A DNA stretch of 64,000 bases from Rhodobacteraceae bacterium Alg231-04 (GTDB lineage Bacteria > Pseudomonadota > Alphaproteobacteria > Rhodobacterales > Rhodobacteraceae): the NCBI GenBank assembly GCA_900143635.1, contig FREY01000001.1, positions 279,324 to 343,323 of the forward strand. Reading direction: 5' to 3'. Made by a program: the position numbers and the translations under genes. The notes under the pieces are model-generated. The model worked only from the letters and a program-made list of their open reading frames with translations, was not told the origin of the DNA and searched no databases. Below, piece after piece: positions 59,064 to 64,000 of the stretch; position 1 is the first letter of the stretch, and every line of letters starts with the position of its first letter.

Positions 59064-59831
59064 ATGCCCCTTGAGATCGTCACCATCCCTTGTCTTTCCG
59101 ACAATTACGCCTTTTTGGCCCATGATGCGGCCAGCGGCGAGACAGCGCTGATCGACGCCCCCGAGGCAGGCCCAGTTCTGGCAGCCCTTGCCGATCGCGG
59201 CTGGACACTCAGCCACGTGCTGCTGACCCATCACCACTGGGACCACATCGACGCCCTGCCCCAGATCCTCGCCAGCCAGCCCGCCAAGGTCATTGGCGCC
59301 GCAGCCGATGCCCACCGCCTGCCGGATCTGGACCTTGCCGTCGCCGAAGGTGACAGTTTTGTGATCGGCGGCGACGAGGTGCAGGTTCTGGATGTATCCG
59401 GCCATACAGTGGGTCACATTGCCTTTTATATGCCGGTCTCAAAGACAGTCTTTACTGCCGACAGCCTGATGGCCCTTGGCTGTGGACGGCTGTTTGAAGG
59501 CACGCCGCCGCAGATGTGGGCCTCGCTGTGCAAGCTTGCGGCACTGCCAGCGGACACGATTGTGTGTTCCGGTCATGAATACACCGAGGCCAACGGAAAA
59601 TTCGCCCAAACCATCGAAGCGGACAACGCGGATCTACAGCAACGCATTCGCGATATTGCCGCGGCCCGGCAAAATGGCACGCCAACTGTGCCCTCTATGC
59701 TGCAGCTGGAAAAAGACACCAACCCCTTCCTGCGCGCCGCAGAGCCGGCCGTGAAAGCGGCGCTTGGCATGGAAGATGTTGCAGATGCCGAAGTTTTTGC
59801 GGAGATTCGCAGGCGCAAAGACAGCTTTTAG
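59064..59831 (+). CDS. gloB: Hydroxyacylglutathione hydrolase (glyoxalase II)
   Basis: A 255-residue metallo-beta-lactamase-fold enzyme that splits S-D-lactoylglutathione to D-lactate and glutathione, detoxifying methylglyoxal. The metal motif T-H-H-H-W-D-H gives H56, H58, D60 and H61; further ligands lie in '[11 protein letters not shown]' and '[14 protein letters not shown]'. The glutathione-binding C-terminus 'NPFLRA' is present. Length is typical. It is upstream of clpA by 190 bp. Confidence 0.94.
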   Translation: MPLEIVTIPCLSDNYAFLAHDAASGETALIDAPEAGPVLAALADRGWTLSHVLLTHHHWDHIDALPQILASQPAKVIGAAADAHRLPDLDLAVAEGDSFVIGGDEVQVLDVSGHTVGHIAFYMPVSKTVFTADSLMALGCGRLFEGTPPQMWASLCKLAALPADTIVCSGHEYTEANGKFAQTIEADNADLQQRIRDIAAARQNGTPTVPSMLQLEKDTNPFLRAAEPAVKAALGMEDVADAEVFAEIRRRKDSF

Positions 59832-59871
59832 CGCCAACTAGCGCGCCGAAGGCGAAAGACAATCACAAAGA

Positions 59872-59888
59872 GTCACGTTAAATGTGAC
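59872..59888. repeat. Inverted repeat between gloB and clpA
   Basis: GTCAC, seven bases, then GTGAC, 41 bp after gloB and followed by CCCTTATTT. It could be a weak gloB terminator hairpin or an operator for clpA; the sequence alone does not decide. Confidence 0.35.
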
Positions 59889-60021
59889 CCTTATTTGAAA
59901 GAAAGCCCTTGAAGCTTCCGCTCCATCAACCAAACTCTAATACTATGAGGACATGGTTGGTGAACGGGAGGTAAGGTTAACGCCGCTCTCCCCAACAACC
60001 CAAGACTAGAGGAGCACGCCT

Positions 60022-62355
60022 GTGCCTTCATTCTCGAGCACACTGGAACAAGCCATCCACGCCGCCCTTGCGCTGGCGAACGAACGGCGACACGAATTCG
60101 CAACGCTGGAACATCTGCTTCTGGCCTTGATCGATGAACCCGATGCCGCCCGCGTCATGCGCGCCTGTAGCGTCGACCTGGGAGAACTGCGATCAACGCT
60201 GGTTGAATTCGTAGACGAAGACCTCGCCAACTTGGTGACCGATGTAGACGGCTCCGAAGCGGTGCCCACCGCTGCCTTCCAGCGCGTCATCCAGCGCGCC
60301 GCGATCCACGTCCAAAGCTCTGGCCGCACGGAAGTGACCGGTGCAAACGTTTTGGTGGCGATCTTTGCCGAACGCGAAAGCGACGCGGCCTACTTCCTGC
60401 AAGATCAGGACATGACCCGCTATGATGCGGTGAATTTCATTGCCCATGGCGTCGCCAAGGATCCGGCCTTCGGCGAAAGCCGCCCGGTTGCTGGCGCCGA
60501 CGACGAGGACGAACCCCATACAATTGGTGGCGGCGACGAACCGCAGGGTGAGGCCAAGGAAAGCGCTCTGGCCAAATACTGCGTCGACCTCAACGCCAAA
60601 TCCCGCGAAGGCGATATTGACCCGCTGATCGGCCGCGATTCCGAGGTGGAGCGCTGCATTCAGGTGCTGTGCCGTCGCCGCAAGAACAACCCGCTGCTGG
60701 TTGGCGATCCCGGTGTTGGCAAAACCGCCATCGCCGAGGGGCTGGCCCGCAAGATCGTATCAGGCGAAACCCCAGAGGTTCTGTCGGAAACCACCATCTA
60801 TTCGCTCGACATGGGCGCATTGCTGGCCGGCACCCGCTACAGGGGCGATTTTGAGGAACGGCTGAAGGCCGTGGTGACCGAATTGGAAGACCACCCCGAT
60901 GCGGTGCTCTTTATTGATGAGATCCACACCGTGATTGGTGCCGGCGCCACCTCAGGCGGTGCGATGGATGCCTCAAACCTGCTGAAACCTGCGCTGCAGG
61001 GCGGCAAGCTGCGCACCATGGGCTCCACCACCTACAAAGAGTTCCGCCAGCATTTCGAAAAAGACCGCGCCCTGTCGCGCCGGTTCCAAAAAATCGACGT
61101 GAACGAGCCCTCCATCGAAGATGCGGTCAAGATCCTGAAAGGTCTGAAGCCCTACTTCGAAGAGCACCACCGCACCAAATACACCTCCGATGCGATCAAA
61201 ACCTCGGTCGAACTGGCCGCGCGCTATATCAATGACCGCAAATTGCCTGACAGCGCCATCGACGTCATCGACGAAGCGGGCGCCGCGCAGCATCTGATCG
61301 TGGAAAGCAAACGCCGCAAGACCATCGGCGTCAAAGAGGTTGAGGCCGTTGTGGCCAAGATCGCCCGCATTCCGCCAAAGAGCGTGTCGAAAGACGATGC
61401 CGAGGTGCTGAAAGATCTGGAAGTCTCGCTCAAACGCGTGGTCTTTGGCCAGGACGATGCGATCACCGCACTGTCCTCTGCCATCAAACTGGCCCGTGCT
61501 GGCCTGCGCGAACCGGAAAAACCGATTGGCAACTATCTCTTTGCAGGCCCCACCGGTGTCGGAAAAACCGAAGTGGCCAAACAGCTGTCCGACCAGCTGG
61601 GTGTTGAGCTGCTGCGCTTTGACATGTCCGAATACATGGAGAAACACGCCGTCTCCCGTCTGATCGGTGCGCCTCCGGGCTATGTGGGCTTTGATCAGGG
61701 TGGCATGCTGACCGACGGCGTTGATCAGCACCCACACTGCGTGCTGCTGCTGGATGAGATCGAAAAGGCCCATCCAGATGTGTTCAACATCCTGTTGCAG
61801 GTGATGGACCACGGGGAGCTGACGGACCACAACGGCCGCACCGTGAACTTCCGCAATGTGATCCTGATCATGACTTCCAACGCGGGTGCCGCGGAACAGG
61901 CCAAGGCGGCCATCGGTTTTGGCCGTGATCGCCGCGAAGGCGAAGACACCGCCGCGATCGAGCGCACCTTCACGCCGGAATTCCGCAACCGTCTGGATGC
62001 GGTGATCTCCTTTGCACCGCTGCCCAAGGAGGTTATCCTGCAGGTCGTCGAGAAATTCGTTCTGCAGCTGGAGGTCCAGCTGATGGACCGTGGTGTGCAG
62101 ATCGAACTGACCCGCCCGGCGGCGGAATGGATCGCCGACAAGGGCTACGACGACAAGATGGGCGCACGCCCCCTGTCGCGGGTCATTCAGGAGCACATCA
62201 AGAAGCCGCTGGCCGAAGAGCTGCTGTTCGGCAAGCTCGCCAAAGGCGGTCTGGTCAAGGTCAGCATCAAGGACGGAAAGCTGGATCTGAAGGTCGAAGG
62301 GCCGCAGAAACCGCGCATTTCCGGTGACAAGCCGCCGCTGCTTCCTGCGGATTGA
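60022..62355 (+). CDS. clpA: ATP-dependent Clp protease ATP-binding subunit ClpA
   Basis: A 777-residue AAA+ unfoldase that feeds substrates to ClpP. The N-domain ('[19 protein letters not shown]') is followed by D1 with P-loop 'GDPGVGKTA' near 228 and D2 with 'GPTGVGKTE' near 509. The ClpP-binding I-G-F loop occurs at about 631 ('[10 protein letters not shown]'), so it is a ClpP partner and not ClpB. The start is GTG, with GAGGAG upstream. clpS, often adjacent, is not in the window. The M23 peptidase gene begins at its stop (TGATG). Confidence 0.95.
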   Translation: MPSFSSTLEQAIHAALALANERRHEFATLEHLLLALIDEPDAARVMRACSVDLGELRSTLVEFVDEDLANLVTDVDGSEAVPTAAFQRVIQRAAIHVQSSGRTEVTGANVLVAIFAERESDAAYFLQDQDMTRYDAVNFIAHGVAKDPAFGESRPVAGADDEDEPHTIGGGDEPQGEAKESALAKYCVDLNAKSREGDIDPLIGRDSEVERCIQVLCRRRKNNPLLVGDPGVGKTAIAEGLARKIVSGETPEVLSETTIYSLDMGALLAGTRYRGDFEERLKAVVTELEDHPDAVLFIDEIHTVIGAGATSGGAMDASNLLKPALQGGKLRTMGSTTYKEFRQHFEKDRALSRRFQKIDVNEPSIEDAVKILKGLKPYFEEHHRTKYTSDAIKTSVELAARYINDRKLPDSAIDVIDEAGAAQHLIVESKRRKTIGVKEVEAVVAKIARIPPKSVSKDDAEVLKDLEVSLKRVVFGQDDAITALSSAIKLARAGLREPEKPIGNYLFAGPTGVGKTEVAKQLSDQLGVELLRFDMSEYMEKHAVSRLIGAPPGYVGFDQGGMLTDGVDQHPHCVLLLDEIEKAHPDVFNILLQVMDHGELTDHNGRTVNFRNVILIMTSNAGAAEQAKAAIGFGRDRREGEDTAAIERTFTPEFRNRLDAVISFAPLPKEVILQVVEKFVLQLEVQLMDRGVQIELTRPAAEWIADKGYDDKMGARPLSRVIQEHIKKPLAEELLFGKLAKGGLVKVSIKDGKLDLKVEGPQKPRISGDKPPLLPAD

Positions 62356-63326
62356 TGCGTCGGCTCGGGTACGCCCTTGCCCTGCTATTCCCGCCCGCTG
62401 CGCCTGTCGCAGCGGGCGGTTTCTCGTTGCAATGGCCGGTTGACTGCACCCTGGGGGAAACCTGCCATATCCAGCAATATGTCGACCACGACCCCGGCCC
62501 TGGTGTCCGGGATTTCACCTGTGGCGGCCTCAGCTATGACGGGCACAAGGGCACGGACATTGCCCTGCCCTACCTCAGCGACATCCAAGCTGGCATTCGT
62601 GTTCTGGCGGCGGCCGATGGTGTCGTTTCCGGAACGCGGGACGGGATGGCCGACCGATCCGCCGATGATGAAACCGCCGAGGCCGTAAAGGGCCGGGAAT
62701 GCGGCAACGGGGTGGTGATCCGCCACGACGATGGCTGGGAAACCCAATACTGCCACCTCAGACAGGGCTCGATCCGGGTGCAGACCGGAGACATGGTCAA
62801 GTCAGGGGCAACACTGGGCGAAATCGGCCTGTCTGGTCAGACCCAATTCCCCCATCTGCACCTGTCGCTGCGCAGGGATGGTGCGGTGGTTGACCCGTTT
62901 CAAAATGGCCCACTTGGCACCTGCGCCGCCGACACCGCAGGGCTGTGGGGGCAAATGGATATTCCTTACCAGCCCGGTGGTCTAATCGGCGGCGGGTTCA
63001 ACAGTGCGGTGCCGGACTATATCAGCGTCGAATCCGGCACAGCCGACCTTAGCCCGCTTGCCAGTGATGCCGCTGCAATAGTGTTCTGGACATTGGCCTA
63101 TGGCGGCCAGGCCGGGGATAGCATTGTCCTGTCCGTGCAGGGCCCGCAAGGAGAGGTCTTTCGCCAACAGGCCCTCTTGGAAAAAGATCAGGCGCAACTG
63201 TTTCGCGCCGCGGGCAAGCGCCTAAAGGCCGAGACCTGGCCCGCCGGTGCCTACACTGGCACGGCAGTCATGCTGCGCGACGGTCAAGAGATCGGTCGCT
63301 ACAGCCAACAGATGGAATTGCGTTGA
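62355..63326 (+). CDS. M23 family metallopeptidase (peptidoglycan endopeptidase)
   Basis: A 323-residue protein with an N-terminal signal peptide ('RRLGYALALLFPPAAPVAA'). The LytM-type zinc core has H64 and D68 in 'YDGHKGTDIALP' and the second motif 'QFPHLHLSLRRDG' near 175. The C-terminal 110 residues form a beta-rich extension with no known domain. It should cut cross-bridges in periplasmic peptidoglycan. The ATG overlaps the clpA stop by one base. Confidence 0.88.
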   Translation: MRRLGYALALLFPPAAPVAAGGFSLQWPVDCTLGETCHIQQYVDHDPGPGVRDFTCGGLSYDGHKGTDIALPYLSDIQAGIRVLAAADGVVSGTRDGMADRSADDETAEAVKGRECGNGVVIRHDDGWETQYCHLRQGSIRVQTGDMVKSGATLGEIGLSGQTQFPHLHLSLRRDGAVVDPFQNGPLGTCAADTAGLWGQMDIPYQPGGLIGGGFNSAVPDYISVESGTADLSPLASDAAAIVFWTLAYGGQAGDSIVLSVQGPQGEVFRQQALLEKDQAQLFRAAGKRLKAETWPAGAYTGTAVMLRDGQEIGRYSQQMELR

Positions 63327-63336
63327 TCAGATCAGC

Positions 63337-64000
63337 CTATTTTTCGGTGAACTTCAGCTCGATCCGCCGGTTCTGGGCGCGCGCCTCAGAACTGTTCTCC
63401 GGGTTCACCGGCTGGAATTCTCCGAACCCGTTGGCCGACAGCCGGTCCGCCGGAATACCCAGATCGCCGACCATGTATTTCACCACGCTCAGCGCGCGCC
63501 CCTGGCTAAGTTCCCAGTTGTCGGCATAGCGCGGATGGAACCCAAGCGGGATATTGTCGGTATGCCCGTCAACACGAATCACCCAATTGATTTCAGAGGG
63601 AATATCCGCCGCAACCGAGCTGAGAATTCCAGCGACTTTTGCGATCTCTTGCCGCCCCTCAGGGGACAGGTCCGCGCTGCCAGTTGAAAACAGAACTTCC
63701 GAGGCAAAGACAAACCGGTCACCCTGAATACGCACGCCCTCCTGATTGCCCAGCAGCTCGCGCATGCGGCCAAAAAACTCTGACCGATAGCGTTCAAGGT
63801 TCTTCGCCTGCCCGGCCAGACTTTCTGCCTCAGCCGCCAACTGTGCGGCCTCGGCCTCCAGCCGTTTGCGTTCCACCTCTTCCAGCTGGCGGCGCTTGCG
63901 CTCTTCGGCCGCAGCGCGGGCCAGCGCGGTGTTCAGGTCCTGGCCTAAAGACTGCATCTGCACCTTGGCCGCCTCATCGCGCGCCTCATAGTCATCGAGA
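63337..64000 (-). CDS. OmpA-family peptidoglycan-binding protein, C-terminal part (5' end outside window)
   Basis: The frame is open to the window edge, so about 220 residues are visible and the start is missing. Residues before 'GNQEGVRIQGDRF' form a long charged coiled coil ('AAEERKRRQLEEVERKRLEAE'). The C-terminal OmpA/MotB domain has 'STGSADLSPEGRQEI', 'VDGHTDNIPLG', 'RALSVVKYMVGDLGI' and 'NRRIELKFTEK'. It is likely an envelope protein tied to peptidoglycan; a MotB-like or Tol-type role is possible. It is convergent with the M23 gene. Confidence 0.87.
   Translation of the reverse strand, partial: LDDYEARDEAAKVQMQSLGQDLNTALARAAAEERKRRQLEEVERKRLEAEAAQLAAEAESLAGQAKNLERYRSEFFGRMRELLGNQEGVRIQGDRFVFASEVLFSTGSADLSPEGRQEIAKVAGILSSVAADIPSEINWVIRVDGHTDNIPLGFHPRYADNWELSQGRALSVVKYMVGDLGIPADRLSANGFGEFQPVNPENSSEARAQNRRIELKFTEK

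Overview
The window looks like ordinary chromosome from an alphaproteobacterium of the Rhodobacteraceae (Roseobacter group). The evidence is high GC content and the mix of families: DUF6455, DUF1467, DUF1150, Hint-domain and H-type lectin proteins, a fused ATP sulfurylase/APS kinase, a five-gene F1 operon atpHAGDC without F0 genes, and groESL behind a CIRCE element. Genes are packed on both strands with many 4-base ATGA or GTGA overlaps. I see no rRNA, tRNA, CRISPR array, insertion sequence, integrase or prophage block.

Layout. 1-10.4 kb: end of rimO, a CDGSH iron-sulfur protein, three tandem DUF6455 genes behind an FNR-type palindrome, an IMPACT protein, an M48 lipoprotein protease, a class II deacetylase, a nitroreductase, an EI24 membrane protein, DUF1467 with methylmalonyl-CoA epimerase, a response regulator, and a DUF1501/DUF1800 pair. 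10.5-19 kb: aspS, pabC/pabB, carB and a long KAS III. 19-29 kb: an HTH-like protein, a non-coding stretch with three hairpins, tdk, a D-2-hydroxyacid dehydrogenase, csaA-like/proC, ybjN, ubiK, lgt-midA-pgeF, a Hint protein, Lrp and trxB. 30-38.6 kb: a membrane/[2Fe-2S]/cyclase fusion, an HTH-sat-cysC reading frame, hsp20, purEK and phnM. 38.6-52.4 kb: lipase, transporter, HNH nuclease, groESL, DUF2161, ppaC, HAD hydrolase, MaoC, ribF-ycgN and prs. 52.5-64 kb: H-type lectin, atpHAGDC, a methyltransferase, gloB, clpA, an M23 peptidase and a partial OmpA-type protein.

How the genes work together. Nucleotide and precursor supply is prominent (carB, purE, purK, prs, tdk, ribF, pabB/pabC). Protein quality control appears several times (groESL, hsp20, clpA, M48, trxB). 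Energy and phosphate chemistry is covered by atpHAGDC, ppaC and the sulfate-activation enzyme. ppaC would remove the pyrophosphate released by ATP sulfurylase and PRPP-using enzymes. Heat-shock control can be read from the DNA: a near-perfect CIRCE before groES and an RpoH-like promoter before hsp20.

Most unusual points. First, a complete winged-helix MarR-like domain lies in frame, without a stop, in front of a normal-length 569-residue ATP sulfurylase/APS kinase that keeps its own Shine-Dalgarno and ATG; a 22-bp near-perfect palindrome lies just upstream. Second, three DUF6455 genes lie in tandem behind a TTGAC-N4-GTCAA box. Third, a cyclase carries a plant-type [2Fe-2S] cluster. Fourth, a Hint protein has Ala where the catalytic Cys should be. 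Fifth, a GC-rich hairpin repeat recurs between convergent genes.
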